Shown here one piece after another: positions 1-8,745 of a stretch of 64,000 nucleotides of DNA (its first letter is position 1; every line of letters starts with the position of its first letter). Made by a program: the position numbers and the translations under genes. The stretch is from Longimicrobiales bacterium. Its GTDB lineage: Bacteria; Gemmatimonadota; Gemmatimonadetes; Longimicrobiales; Gaopeijiaceae. The notes under the pieces are model-generated. The model ran no database searches. It was not told the DNA's origin and saw only the letters and a program-made list of their open reading frames with translations. The stretch spans positions 1 through 64,000 of the forward strand of contig JAPKBW010000002.1 in assembly GCA_028823235.1 (NCBI GenBank). Reading direction: 5' to 3'.

Positions 1-1289
1 TAGCCCAGCATCAGATCGTCGTGGTGCGGCTCGGTGTGCAAGAAACGCGTCTTCGCAAGAGTCTTGGTCCCCCGCTCGATCTTACTCGCCAAACGGTCAT
101 GCACCATCTGGCCCAACGCTTCGGCCTTCTCCGGCCGACGCGCCAATAGCGCGGTACCAAAAGCGTCGGCTGCGAAATCCACCTCCGTCAAGTCGACGAC
201 CTTCTTGCCCAAATCGCTGGCCAGGTCCACGACGATCTTCTCCACCGCCTCGTCGTCAACCTCGTCGCGTTGCTCAAAAAGCACCAATTGGCGCACCTTA
301 AGCGATTTCGCCGCGCCTTGCGTGATATAAAAGCGCGCCATCGGCAAACGGTGCAACGATGAGGCCGGATAACTCACGCCAGCCTCTTCTTCGATCGCCG
401 CCGCGACAATCCCGGCCTTAGCCTCACCGGCAGCGACAATTAGCGCGCAGCAGTCTTTGTTATGGACTATCGTGCCCAGCCCGATGGTGATCACTAGCCT
501 TTTACGCGCCACCTCGATACCACCGAGATCACTTGCAGCCGCCGCCTGTGTCTCGTAGTTAAGGCCCGTTAGCCGAGTCGTTGAAAAATGGTCCGAGCCG
601 CGCACATTAAATCCGACATGCCCGTCGGGACCAATGCCGCCCAGGAAAAAACCGATGCCGCCTAAGGCGCGAACCTGCATTTCAAACTCTTGGCACCACT
701 GATCGACGCGGTGCAGTACATCTTGCTGGACCTGCTCAAGACCCGGGCGGACTGCCCGGTGACGCAGCGAAAGATCCACTTCGCCGCCCGGCCAGACCTC
801 GCTTAAAGTCTCACCTGGCTTAAGGCCTATCTCGGCGCAATTGATCAGTAGCGCCTTGGCTGGGTCGAGGCCAAAACCGTCAATATAGAAGCGGTTCACA
901 TAGGAGTAGAAGCTATTGTCCTGGCCGGGTTCAATGGGGTAGAATTCGTCGATTTGCACAAAGTGCAGGCTGTGCAGATCCGGTTTGCGGTTCGGGTCAA
1001 TCCCCGCTTCTTCGAGTTCGCGGATGATCTTCGCCTCGCCCCAATGCGCCATCAAATGCTCGACCCAGCGGATAAAGTGCTCGGGGGTCTTGCCCGTCGG
1101 CAACGAGATCACTCCGCCGGGGTGGTCCTGGGCCCATTCGATAAAGCGCATCGCCGCCAATTTGCCCAACGCCGGAAAATTCTCGACCACGATGGTGTTG
1201 ATCTTCTCGGTCGGAGGATAGATCTCGGCAAAAGGCGAAGCCTCGACGGCCTTGCGCTCGACTACGGTCAATTCCCCTAGACCTGCCAT
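1..1289 (-). CDS. NagB-type glucosamine-6-phosphate deaminase fused to LmbE/PIG-L de-N-acetylase domain (3' truncated by window edge)
   Basis: The gene starts at 1289 with ATG behind a GAGAGGAG ribosome site and stays open for 429 codons to the window edge. The first ~300 residues read as a NagB/SugP isomerase domain: PTGKTPEHF near the start, then the deaminase signature GGIGPDGHVGFN with its catalytic Asp and His. At the far end HTEPHHDDLMLGY is the metal-binding start of a GlcNAc-PI de-N-acetylase (LmbE/PIG-L) domain. Such NagB-LmbE fusions are known; NagB converts glucosamine-6-P to fructose-6-P plus ammonia, and the second domain would deacetylate an N-acetyl sugar. The likely role is amino-sugar catabolism in the cytoplasm. 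Codon use is visibly more AT-tolerant (more TTA, AAA, ATA) than in the genes to the right. An acetate kinase remnant lies just upstream on the same strand. Confidence 0.9.
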   Translation of the reverse strand, partial: MAGLGELTVVERKAVEASPFAEIYPPTEKINTIVVENFPALGKLAAMRFIEWAQDHPGGVISLPTGKTPEHFIRWVEHLMAHWGEAKIIRELEEAGIDPNRKPDLHSLHFVQIDEFYPIEPGQDNSFYSYVNRFYIDGFGLDPAKALLINCAEIGLKPGETLSEVWPGGEVDLSLRHRAVRPGLEQVQQDVLHRVDQWCQEFEMQVRALGGIGFFLGGIGPDGHVGFNVRGSDHFSTTRLTGLNYETQAAAASDLGGIEVARKRLVITIGLGTIVHNKDCCALIVAAGEAKAGIVAAAIEEEAGVSYPASSLHRLPMARFYITQGAAKSLKVRQLVLFEQRDEVDDEAVEKIVVDLASDLGKKVVDLTEVDFAADAFGTALLARRPEKAEALGQMVHDRLASKIERGTKTLAKTRFLHTEPHHDDLMLG

Positions 1290-1344
1290 ATGCTTCAACT
1301 CCTCTCGCTGGAGGCCTGGATGACCCCTCGGGTCTCGCGCGCAA

Positions 1345-1720
1345 TCACCAATTCCCCTGCGATACTAGCGCCGGATCGCAATTGATGGCGGTAAAATGCT
1401 CAAGCTGCAAACGCTCCGCAGCCCGCTGCGATACGCATTTGTGCGAGGTGCCGTGGAATCCGTAGCGGCAAATGGTCTCTTTTCTTTCAGCTTATGCGGC
1501 AACGCCTATAAATAGGCCCGATCGGGTATAGTCTGCTGGAAGGTGGTATCAAAAACCATGACCTGCGGTAGATCAGAAAAATACGTTCGTCCGGCGCGAA
1601 TGCTCGCCAGATGCGCCACGTTGTGTAAAAGCGCTGACGCGGCACACGCCTCGATGCCTTGTTCGACTTCAGTCGTCAACAGCGCGGCCTCGAAGAATCG
1701 CTCGTGGAAGTGCGCGAAGG
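1345..1720 (-). pseudogene. ackA: acetate kinase (AckA) remnant, frameshifted and with in-frame stop
   Basis: Read on the minus strand, one frame gives LLTTEVEQGIEACAASALLH, then DLPQVMVFDTTFQQTIPDRA and YL followed by TAG (complement of 1506-1508) and ALPHKLKEK. A second frame continues with RYGFHGTSHKCVSQRAAERL. These match consecutive conserved blocks of acetate kinase (the PLHNPANL region, VFDTAFHQTMP, YLYALP and YGFHGTSHKYV). The piece therefore carries a nonsense change at a usually aromatic position, a frameshift near 1470-1480, and no start or C-terminal half. The catalytic HLGNG region is missing. It sits 5' of the NagB fusion in the same direction, so it may be the broken upstream neighbour of that gene. 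Assignment is by motif recognition only. Confidence 0.75.
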
Positions 1721-1983
1721 AGGTCTCCGTGGCCCGCTCGCTCGAGGATCTCTTGAGCGATCAATCGATGGCCTTCTTCGTCATCGACAGTAGGAACTTC
1801 AGCCACGCTGTCTTTACCTCAGTTGGTGCCTCGCACGACCAACCCCCCTGGGGAGGGCTCACCGCAGGGTACTATCGTTTATACGAGAAGGATGCTGTGG
1901 GATATGTGGTCGCATCGGCCACTGCGCCGTCCAATGAGTAAGGTGGTCTGCCCAGACGAAGGTGTTGTGAGGAGGTGTCGACG

Positions 1984-2286
1984 ATGAAACGGATGGTGTC
2001 TATGACGGCTTCGGTGCTCGTCTTCGCTCTAGGCGGCTGTGATGTCACGGACGTGGGTGAGGCCGACTTCTCGGGCAGCGGCGTGGTGACTTTCGTGGCC
2101 GTAGAGGGCGGCTGCTGGACGATCGACGCCGGGGCAGAGCGGTACGAGCCGATCAACTTGGCCGCAGCGTTTCGAGTTGACGGATTGGTCGTCACGTTTG
2201 AGGCGGACGATCGCCCGGACCTCGCGAGTATCTGTCAGGTCGGGCGTCTCGTTGAGATCAGGTCGATCGACGTTCCGGGGAACTGA
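1984..2286 (+). CDS. small secreted lipoprotein, conserved hypothetical
   Basis: The protein has 100 residues. ATG at 1984 follows a good GGAGG ribosome site a few bases upstream (an in-frame GTG at 1975 is less likely). It begins with a lipoprotein signal, MKRMVSMTASVLVFALGGC, with a lipobox ending at Cys19. The mature part has a pattern often seen in short Gram-negative lipoproteins: GGCWTID, then a Y-E-P-x-N-L segment, FRVDGLVVTFEA, and a second Cys in DLASICQ, suggesting a small beta fold pinned by one disulfide. I know no function. It stands alone upstream of the tRNA gene. Confidence 0.75.
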   Translation: MKRMVSMTASVLVFALGGCDVTDVGEADFSGSGVVTFVAVEGGCWTIDAGAERYEPINLAAAFRVDGLVVTFEADDRPDLASICQVGRLVEIRSIDVPGN

Positions 2287-2445
2287 GCCTCCCTATTGGC
2301 GCTCGCGGATGGCCGCGATGCCGAGTGGTTGGTTCGCTGAAGCCATGGAGAATAATACCGGGGACAGCCTCGACTGTTCTGCCATTGGTGAGGTCCAAAC
2401 CACGGGTTCCCGCAACTCCGCATGGGCACTAGCTTTTCCGCTCCT

Positions 2446-2519
2446 CGGGACGTGGCGCAGCTCGGTAGCGCACCTGAATGGGGTTCAGGGGGTCGCCGGT
2501 TCGAATCCGGCCGTCCCGA
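2446..2519 (+). tRNA. tRNA-Pro (anticodon GGG)
   Basis: A full cloverleaf can be folded: acceptor arms CGGGACG and CGTCCCG, a D arm with GCGC pairs, anticodon stem CCTGA/TCAGG around the loop ATGGGGT (anticodon GGG), and a T arm with GGTTCGAATCC. The 3' CCA is not encoded; the discriminator base is A at 2519. The anticodon arm and D arm closely resemble E. coli tRNA-Pro(GGG). Confidence 0.95.
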
Positions 2520-2527
2520 CTGAGGAG

Positions 2528-2558
2528 CCCGGAGTCGCATAAGCGGCTCCGGGTTTTT
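2528..2558 (+). terminator. Rho-independent terminator of tRNA-Pro
   Basis: CCCGGAGTCGC pairs with GCGGCTCCGGG around an ATAA loop (one mismatch) and is followed by five T residues at 2554-2558. It starts 8 bases after the tRNA end. Confidence 0.85.
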
Positions 2559-2559
2559 G

Positions 2560-2685
2560 TATCTGAGCCCGGATGGGTGCACGCCGAGCGGATTGTGGGA
2601 GAACGATCAGGCGTTGGTGCGGTACTATCAGGTCGACCCGGCTGGCTTCGACATTGACGCCTACTTCGCGTTGATCACTCCATAG
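2560..2685 (+). pseudogene. 3' tail of an unidentified protein-coding gene
   Basis: From the terminator to the TAG at 2683-2685 one frame reads smoothly as protein, including NDQALVRYYQVDPAGFDIDA and YFALITP before the stop. There is no start codon or ribosome site, and the tRNA terminator occupies the place where the rest of the gene should be. It looks like the surviving C-terminus of a deleted gene. I do not recognise the family. Confidence 0.35.
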
Positions 2686-2715
2686 CAGGGCAGCGCGCGG
2701 GCTTCCTGGGCCCTC

Positions 2716-3756
2716 CTAGTACAACCGAACCACATCCAGCTGATTTCGCAGCGGCTCCCCCGCACGCCATCTCCCCAGGTTCTCGCAGAATAAGTCCACT
2801 ATCCTTCGATTCTCCCGGTCGCTCGTACTCCCCGAGTGAGGACTGACGAGAACGTTCGGCATCGACCACAGTGGATGCTCCAGAGGCAGCGGCTCCTCCG
2901 CGAAGACGTCCAGATAGGCCGCGCCGAGATGTCCGCTCTCTAGTGCTGCGATGAGCGCGGGTTCGTCGATCAGTGAGCCCCGTCCGACATTCACTAGCGC
3001 TGCATCCCGAGGAATTACCGCGAGCTGCTCCGCGCCGATCATCTTTTCGGTCTCGGCTGTGTGCGGCGCGGCTAGCACCAGAAAGTCCGCCCGCGGAAGG
3101 AACTCCATGAGATCGTCGGGGCCGCACAGCTCATCCGCATGGACGGACGCCGGGTCAATTCCTTCTGGTCGGCGACGCACCCCCAGCACGGTGACTCCGA
3201 ACGCACCAGCGAGGCGTCCGGTCTCCTGGCCGATTGAGCCATACCCAACGATGACCACCGTGCGGCCCTCGAGGTCCGATCCCGCGAAGCGTTCCCACCT
3301 TTTCACACTCTGGGCATGTACGGTAGGTAGGAGGCCACGCATGTGGCCGAGCATGCTCATGAGGGCGAACTCGGCGAGCGGACGTGCGTGTACGCCGCTC
3401 GCGGTCGTGAAGACTGTCTCGGGCATCCGTCGCGGGTACTGCATGCGATCCACGAACTGGCCGATGCCCGAGCTGGTGGCCTGAAGCCATCGGACGTGGG
3501 GGGCGAGTTCGGGCAGGGCCTCCTTATTCGTTCGATCGAAGTCGAAGAGGATGGTGGCTCGACCGAGTAGCGCTCTCCACCGCTGTTCGTCGGCCTCGGA
3601 TCGTTCGCCGGCTTCTCCGGTGTGGTCCGCAGCGTACCGGGGCGGGCGCAGCAGCGAAGGCTCATGGACCACCTCAGCCCAGGGCGCCGCTTCTCTGACT
3701 CGCTCGACCAGGTATGCTTCGAGCCAGCTCGCGATCACGATGACTTCTTCGGGCAC
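2716..3756 (-). CDS. D-2-hydroxyacid dehydrogenase (NAD(P)-dependent)
   Basis: The 346-residue protein is a cytosolic member of the D-isomer-specific 2-hydroxyacid dehydrogenase family, which reduces 2-oxoacids or oxidises D-2-hydroxyacids. The nucleotide-binding motif GYGSIGQETG lies at ~171-180. The catalytic triad is visible: Arg259 in NVGRG, Glu288 in DVFAEEPLP and His307 in SPHSGS. The length is usual for the family. The substrate cannot be told from sequence; glyoxylate/hydroxypyruvate-type or phosphoglycerate-type reductases are both possible. The gene is divergent from the serine hydrolase at 3924, with about 167 bases between the two starts. Confidence 0.92.
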   Translation of the reverse strand: MPEEVIVIASWLEAYLVERVREAAPWAEVVHEPSLLRPPRYAADHTGEAGERSEADEQRWRALLGRATILFDFDRTNKEALPELAPHVRWLQATSSGIGQFVDRMQYPRRMPETVFTTASGVHARPLAEFALMSMLGHMRGLLPTVHAQSVKRWERFAGSDLEGRTVVIVGYGSIGQETGRLAGAFGVTVLGVRRRPEGIDPASVHADELCGPDDLMEFLPRADFLVLAAPHTAETEKMIGAEQLAVIPRDAALVNVGRGSLIDEPALIAALESGHLGAAYLDVFAEEPLPLEHPLWSMPNVLVSPHSGSTSDRENRRIVDLFCENLGRWRAGEPLRNQLDVVRLY

Positions 3757-3923
3757 TGAATTACTCCTGGGGCCACTACTGAGGTGGGGGCGAGCGTGAA
3801 ATCTAGCTGGGGGTGACGACTAGGATACGAGCCGAGGCGGCACGAGTCCCGTGACCTTCCAGCTCTTGTTGCTGTCGTTGTAAACTGCGCATAATCTGAT
3901 TTCTCCCTCATCGGTTGGATTCC

Positions 3924-5363
3924 ATGACGCATCTCTGTCAGCGCATCACCGTATCCGCTGTGGCGATACTCCTCGTCGCTCCCGCGCCATCGGCAGCGCA
4001 ATGGCCCTCGGATGACGCTGAGCCGAGAGAGTTCAGCCTCGCCATCAACGCGAAGATCCTCTGCTCGGGCGTCTTCGTGCAGGGCCGGGACGCGGGTGTG
4101 CACGCATACGCGGACCTCGAGCGCTTCGCTCACTTCGGCTGGGGAGACGACTTCGTCTACGACGTCGATGAAGATCGTCAGCGAGTCACGATGAGCGCGA
4201 CTGGAGTGCCCGACCGAGTCGCGCAATACAACGGTGACCAAGGGTGCAGCGTCCTCCCCCGTGGTGCAGACGACGTCTACTTTGAGCCCTCTGATGTCGG
4301 TGCGGAATGGCCACGCCGAAGCTGGGAGCTGTGGCCTATGGGCGAGCGACTACCGGACACGGCACTCCCCGCGGAGGTCGATGGCGATGCTGTGAATGCG
4401 GCGCTCGACTTCGCCATCGCGAACCACGAGCATGGGCAGAATACCCGGGCGGTCGTGGCCCTCTACAAGGGACGGGTCATCGGGGAGCGGTATGCGACCG
4501 GGGTCGCCCGGGACATGCCGCACCTGTCGTGGTCCGAGGGCAAGAGCATCACTGCCGCCCTTATCGGGGTCCTCATTCAGCAGGGCGCCCTGACACTCGA
4601 CCAGCCTGCGCCTGTCGCGGAATGGCATGAGTCATCGGACGACCCGAGGGCTGCGATCACGATCCGCAACCTGCTGAATATGAGCAGTGGACTCGATTTC
4701 AATAACTGGGGTCTGGGAGAGGACCGGTCGCTGTCGACGCAGAACCATCATTTTCGGATCTACTTCGACGGTATCAACGTCTTCGAGCATGCGGTCAGCT
4801 TCCCAATGGAGGCTGAAGCTGGTGAGCGTTGGGAGTATCTGAACTCGGACCCACTTACACTCGGCAGGATCGTGCGTGAGACCGTCGAAGCGCGCGGACA
4901 GGATTATCACGCGTTTCCGTGGACGGATCTGTTCGACAAGATCGGGATCAAGAACGCCGTCCTGGAAACGGACGCTTGGGGCAATTTCATTCTGCCCGGA
5001 TTCGACTACATGTCGGCCCGGGACTGGGCTCGGTTCGGTCAGCTTCACTTGCAGGACGGCAGGTGGGAGGACGAACAGATTTTGCCCTCGGGGTGGAGTG
5101 ACTTCGTGAGCACACCGGCTCCGGCCAGTACCAATCGAGGGTACGGCGGGTTGTTCTGGCTGAACGCAGGCGGCGCGATGGATCGTTTGCCGGCTGACGC
5201 CTACTGGCCGTCAGGCTTCATGGGTCAGATGACGATGATCGTTCCGTCGAGAGACGTGGTCGTAGTGCGATTGGGACCTAGTCCAGGCGGCTCAGGCGGC
5301 TACATGAACGAAGTGGTTGGGGACATCCTCGACGCGATTGGAGAACCGCCGGAAGGTAGGTAG
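3924..5363 (+). CDS. exported serine hydrolase of the beta-lactamase (class C / EstB) family
   Basis: The protein is about 479 residues. ATG at 3924 gives a clean signal peptide ending in APSAAQ; an in-frame TTG at 3915 is the only alternative. The nucleophile motif SxxK is S204-E-G-K207 (HLSWSEGKS), followed by the YxN motif in WEYLNSD. A C-terminal GFMGQ segment stands where HTG/KTG is found in true beta-lactamases. Members of PF00144 include esterases, 6-aminohexanoate-dimer hydrolases and D-aminopeptidases, so a periplasmic esterase or amidase is more likely than antibiotic resistance. The first ~150 residues before the catalytic domain are an extension of unknown role. The gene converges on the molybdenum hydroxylase, 15 bases away. 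Confidence 0.88.
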   Translation: MTHLCQRITVSAVAILLVAPAPSAAQWPSDDAEPREFSLAINAKILCSGVFVQGRDAGVHAYADLERFAHFGWGDDFVYDVDEDRQRVTMSATGVPDRVAQYNGDQGCSVLPRGADDVYFEPSDVGAEWPRRSWELWPMGERLPDTALPAEVDGDAVNAALDFAIANHEHGQNTRAVVALYKGRVIGERYATGVARDMPHLSWSEGKSITAALIGVLIQQGALTLDQPAPVAEWHESSDDPRAAITIRNLLNMSSGLDFNNWGLGEDRSLSTQNHHFRIYFDGINVFEHAVSFPMEAEAGERWEYLNSDPLTLGRIVRETVEARGQDYHAFPWTDLFDKIGIKNAVLETDAWGNFILPGFDYMSARDWARFGQLHLQDGRWEDEQILPSGWSDFVSTPAPASTNRGYGGLFWLNAGGAMDRLPADAYWPSGFMGQMTMIVPSRDVVVVRLGPSPGGSGGYMNEVVGDILDAIGEPPEGR

Positions 5364-5378
5364 TCTGCACTTCACGCC

Positions 5379-7526
5379 TCACCCCAGCCGAATCGGCATC
5401 GTTCGGACACGCTCCCCTGTGAGGGCGTAAATCGCGTTCGTGACCGCGGGGGCAATCGGTGGAGTGCCTGGCTCGCCGACTCCACCCGGAGCATCACCAC
5501 TCGGCGCGAGGACCACTTCAATTGTGGGTGCTTCGTTCATGCGGAGCATCTGATAATCGTGGAAATTGCTCTGCACCGCCCGCCCGCCCTCGATGTTGAT
5601 CTCTCCATACAGAGCAGCCGTGAGTCCGTAGATGATGCCGCTCTCCATTTGTGCCTGGACGATTCGTGGGTTTACCACCGTCCCACAATCGATAGCACAC
5701 CACACGCGGTGGACCCGGGGGCGTCCGTTCTCCACCGACACCTCGGCGACCTCGGCCACGTACGAACCGAACGACTCGACCACAGCGATTCCGCGGGCGC
5801 GGCCCTCGGGTGCAGGGGAGCCCCAGTCAGCGGCCTCTGCTACGGCGTCAAGAACGGCTATGTGGCGGGGGTGGGCGCCGAGAAGTGAGCGCCGGTAGGC
5901 GTAGGGGTCCTGGTCGGCCGAGTGAGCGAGCTCGTCGATGAATGACTCCACGACGAAGCCAGTGTGCGTATGCCCTACTGATCGCCAGAAGCCGACCGGT
6001 ATCGGGAGGTCGACCTTGGCGTACGTCATGTGGGCGTTCGGGACCGCGTAGGGGTGGTCCGACGCTCCTTCTGTCGATGTCGGATCCCTCTTCCCGGCGA
6101 AGTTCGCGACCGTGCCTGGCACCCATCCCGGCATCAGGCGTTCCAGTATGGACTGCATCGCCATCCGGTGATCCCATGCCTCGGGCATCCCGTCGGCATC
6201 GAGCGACGCGACTAACTCGTGGTAGGAGGCCGGTCGGTAGAAATCATGTTGCATGTCGTCTTCGCGAGACCAGATCACCTTGACCGGTCCTTCCACCATG
6301 CCCGCGATTTCGGCCGCTTCTTGCACGAAATCGCTTTCTGCTCGGCGCCCGAACCCTCCGCCGAGGAAGGTCGTGTGGACGTCTGTATTATCGGCGCTTA
6401 CACCAGCCGCCTTCGCGGCCACCTGCCGAGCGCCTCCTCCGATGATCGCCGGACCGTTCGGAAACTGCGTGGGCGCCCAGATGGTGCAGCGCCCTTCGTG
6501 CACCCAAGCCGTGCAGTTCATCGGCTCCATCGTGGCATGCGCGAGGTAGGGCAGGCGATAAACTGCCTGGTGTGTGGAAGTCGCCGAGGCCAGAGTCGCC
6601 GCGGTATCCCCCTCGTCACGTACCGTCCGTCCACTCACCCGGGCTTCCGTCCCTAAGTGCGCGAAGATTTCGGCGTCATTGAGAGTGGCTGCCTGCCCCT
6701 CATTCCAGTCGACGAGAAGTGCGTCCCGTCCGGCCTTCGCCGCGATGTATCCATTGGCCACGACGGCGACCCCCGACTCGATCTGAACCACCTCACCGAC
6801 GCCGGGAACGGCGAGCGCTGCCGTCGCATCGAATGAACGGACCGTTCCACCGAACACGGGGCAACGAGCGACCATCGCAATCCGTGTCTCTGGGGGTCCG
6901 GCGTCGATCCCGAAAATCGCTCGTCCGGTACTCTTGGCCTCGACATCGAGCCGTGCCACGGGTCGACCGATGATACTGAACTCCGAGGGGTCTTTGAGCA
7001 GAACGTCTTGCGGGACATCCAGAAGTGAGGCTTCTACCGCGAGGTCGGCGTAGGCGATCGTCGTTCCGTCGCCGGACACCGCCAACCCCTGGCGCGTCGT
7101 GACCTCGTCGGGCGAGACGGCCCACCGATTGGCGGCGGCGGCACTAAGCATCTGCCGGGCGGTGGCACCCGCTTCACGAAGTGGGCGCCACGACTCGACG
7201 ACACTGGTGCTGCCACCGGTGACCATCGTCCCGTAAGCATCATGGGCCGGCGCGAAGGCGAAGGAGACCTGGCCCCATTCGACGTCGAGTTCCTCTGCGA
7301 CGAGCTGCGACAGAGCGGTTGTCACACCCTGACCCATTTCCGCTCGAGGAATCATGACCGTGATCGTTCCGTCCGCGTCGATGCGGAGAAAGGCGTTGGG
7401 CGCCCAAGTCGCGTCGGTCTCGGGGAGGCCGGGGTCAGAGGTGGCCTTCCAGGCGATACCGAGAGTGAGCCCTCCACCGGCGACCACACCGATCTTCACG
7501 AAAGAGCGACGGGAGAGTCCTTTCAT
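5379..7526 (-). CDS. molybdopterin-binding large subunit of a xanthine dehydrogenase-family hydroxylase (IorB/aldehyde dehydrogenase type), Tat-exported
   Basis: The 715-residue protein starts with a Tat signal ([10 protein letters not shown], then a hydrophobic stretch), so it acts in the periplasm. The family hydroxylates aldehydes or N-heterocycles with water at a Mo-cytosine-dinucleotide centre. The C-terminal [15 protein letters not shown] carries the conserved catalytic Glu of the GxGE motif. The closest known type is isoquinoline 1-oxidoreductase or membrane-associated aldehyde dehydrogenase. It overlaps the small-subunit gene by the ATGA at 7523-7526, so the two are co-translated. No FAD subunit, cytochrome c or maturation chaperone (XdhC/MocA) is adjacent; electrons presumably go to a c-type cytochrome encoded elsewhere. 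Confidence 0.92.
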   Translation of the reverse strand: MKGLSRRSFVKIGVVAGGGLTLGIAWKATSDPGLPETDATWAPNAFLRIDADGTITVMIPRAEMGQGVTTALSQLVAEELDVEWGQVSFAFAPAHDAYGTMVTGGSTSVVESWRPLREAGATARQMLSAAAANRWAVSPDEVTTRQGLAVSGDGTTIAYADLAVEASLLDVPQDVLLKDPSEFSIIGRPVARLDVEAKSTGRAIFGIDAGPPETRIAMVARCPVFGGTVRSFDATAALAVPGVGEVVQIESGVAVVANGYIAAKAGRDALLVDWNEGQAATLNDAEIFAHLGTEARVSGRTVRDEGDTAATLASATSTHQAVYRLPYLAHATMEPMNCTAWVHEGRCTIWAPTQFPNGPAIIGGGARQVAAKAAGVSADNTDVHTTFLGGGFGRRAESDFVQEAAEIAGMVEGPVKVIWSREDDMQHDFYRPASYHELVASLDADGMPEAWDHRMAMQSILERLMPGWVPGTVANFAGKRDPTSTEGASDHPYAVPNAHMTYAKVDLPIPVGFWRSVGHTHTGFVVESFIDELAHSADQDPYAYRRSLLGAHPRHIAVLDAVAEAADWGSPAPEGRARGIAVVESFGSYVAEVAEVSVENGRPRVHRVWCAIDCGTVVNPRIVQAQMESGIIYGLTAALYGEINIEGGRAVQSNFHDYQMLRMNEAPTIEVVLAPSGDAPGGVGEPGTPPIAPAVTNAIYALTGERVRTMPIRLG

Positions 7527-8023
7527 CGGTCATCACTCCCGCCCACGGGGGTCGAATCGGTGGCGTCACGCTGAGCCTGGATCTCCGCGGCCCGATGGAT
7601 CGCCCGCCGGATAGCACCGTATGCGCCACAACGACAGATGTTTCCTGACATTGCTGTGTCGATGTCGGTGTCGGTAGGGGCTCCTTCCGAGAGAAGCGCC
7701 GCTGCCGACATGATTTGTCCGGACTGGCAATAACCGCACTGAGGAACCTGCTCCTCGATCCAGGCTTCCTGGAGAGCATGGGGACCGTCCGCCGTAAGTC
7801 CTTCGATCGTAGTGATTTCGGTCCCTTCCGCACGATCCACGGTGAATTGACATGACCGGGTCGGTTGGCCGTCGACGAGGACTGTACAGGCGCCGCACAG
7901 CCCCACGCCGCATCCAAATTTGGTTCCACTGAGGCCGAGTGATTCGCGCAGCGCCCAGAGGAGGGGATGGCTGCCGGGAACGCTGATCTCTCGTCGCTCA
8001 CCGTTCACAGTGAAGGTCGCCAT
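7523..8023 (-). CDS. [2Fe-2S] small subunit of the same molybdenum hydroxylase (IorA type)
   Basis: The protein has 166 residues. ATG at 8023 ([15 protein letters not shown]) is the natural start; a longer in-frame extension to 8251 has no family support. The plant-ferredoxin-type cluster ligands are in [11 protein letters not shown] and the following TRSC. The second four-helix cluster domain has QCGYCQSGQ and NICRCG. It passes electrons from the molybdenum site of the downstream partner. There is no signal of its own, so it probably travels folded with the Tat-targeted large subunit. The last ~20 residues are a loose hydrophilic tail. Confidence 0.93.
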   Translation of the reverse strand: MATFTVNGERREISVPGSHPLLWALRESLGLSGTKFGCGVGLCGACTVLVDGQPTRSCQFTVDRAEGTEITTIEGLTADGPHALQEAWIEEQVPQCGYCQSGQIMSAAALLSEGAPTDTDIDTAMSGNICRCGAYGAIRRAIHRAAEIQAQRDATDSTPVGGSDDR

Positions 8024-8242
8024 GGACGTGCCTGCCTCGCTCGTGGGTCGGGGTAATAAACTACGAACGGTCAACGGTGTGTGCAGGTCGAACCTCGACA
8101 GCTGCGACGTTCGTCGCCCACCTGCCCGGGGCGAACTCTTCCGCGTTCGCCGTAGATGAGCGGAGTAGACGGTGGTCGCCCTATCTTCGCCTCGTGGCCG
8201 CCCACCAAAACTCTCCTGCCCGCGACCCCTTGGACCCACTCC

Positions 8243-8572
8243 ATGATGCACCCAACTCCCTTGCGCCCCGAATCCTCAGCCGTATTCAACCCCGAGAAGA
8301 TGGGGAAGAGTACGATTTTTTCTTCGGCCCGCTTGTTGGTCGGGATCAACGCTTTCGAGCCGGGACAGGAGCACCGGCTCCATGCCCATGAGGGCATGGA
8401 CAAGGTCTATCACGTGCTTGAGGGATCCGGGCTCTTCCTTCTGGACGGGCGTGAGGCCGATATGGAAGCGGGAATCATGCTCGTGGCGCCTGAGGGTGTG
8501 CCCCATGGGATCCGTAACACGTCGAACGCTCGACTTGTCGTCCTTGTGGTGCTGGCTCCTGCGCCCGGATAG
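8243..8572 (+). CDS. small cupin-domain protein
   Basis: The protein is about 109 residues from ATG 8243 (ATG 8246 and an upstream in-frame ATG at 8156 are alternatives). It is a single cupin_2 barrel: motif 1 is [21 protein letters not shown], with two His and one Glu that can bind a metal, and motif 2 is [10 protein letters not shown] with the fourth His. Stand-alone cupins of this size may be isomerases, dioxygenases or ligand sensors, and the substrate is not evident. It is transcribed away from the molybdenum hydroxylase pair and ends before the convergent secreted protein at 8746. Confidence 0.8.
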   Translation: MMHPTPLRPESSAVFNPEKMGKSTIFSSARLLVGINAFEPGQEHRLHAHEGMDKVYHVLEGSGLFLLDGREADMEAGIMLVAPEGVPHGIRNTSNARLVVLVVLAPAPG

Positions 8573-8745
8573 TCGAGACTCTCCGTTGTAGTTCGCTTGG
8601 TCATCCTCCTCATACCGGGTCTCATGATTTCATTCGCCAGAATCCAGCCGTAGCGTCACGCGTTAACGGAGTACGGAGGCAGACTCCATCCGGTCATGCA
8701 GAGAGCAACTGATCGGGTGGTAGTGCGTGGGGCCGGGGGTCATTG

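Noticed and set aside
1543-1941. 132-residue plus-strand ORF
   Set aside because: Its first half is antisense to the acetate kinase remnant, and no motif or ribosome site supports it.
2235-2582. Minus-strand ORF across the tRNA gene
   Set aside because: Its GRPDSNRRP stretch is the usual false translation of the antisense of a tRNA.
2446-2685. tRNA-Pro as the attachment site of the foreign-looking left end
   Set aside because: Islands normally insert at the tRNA 3' end, which here faces right; the odd DNA lies on the 5' side. No second copy of the tRNA 3' end was seen in the window.
3924-5363. Antibiotic beta-lactamase
   Set aside because: It has SxxK and YxN but no KTG/HTG box, and its length and extension fit EstB-type hydrolases better.
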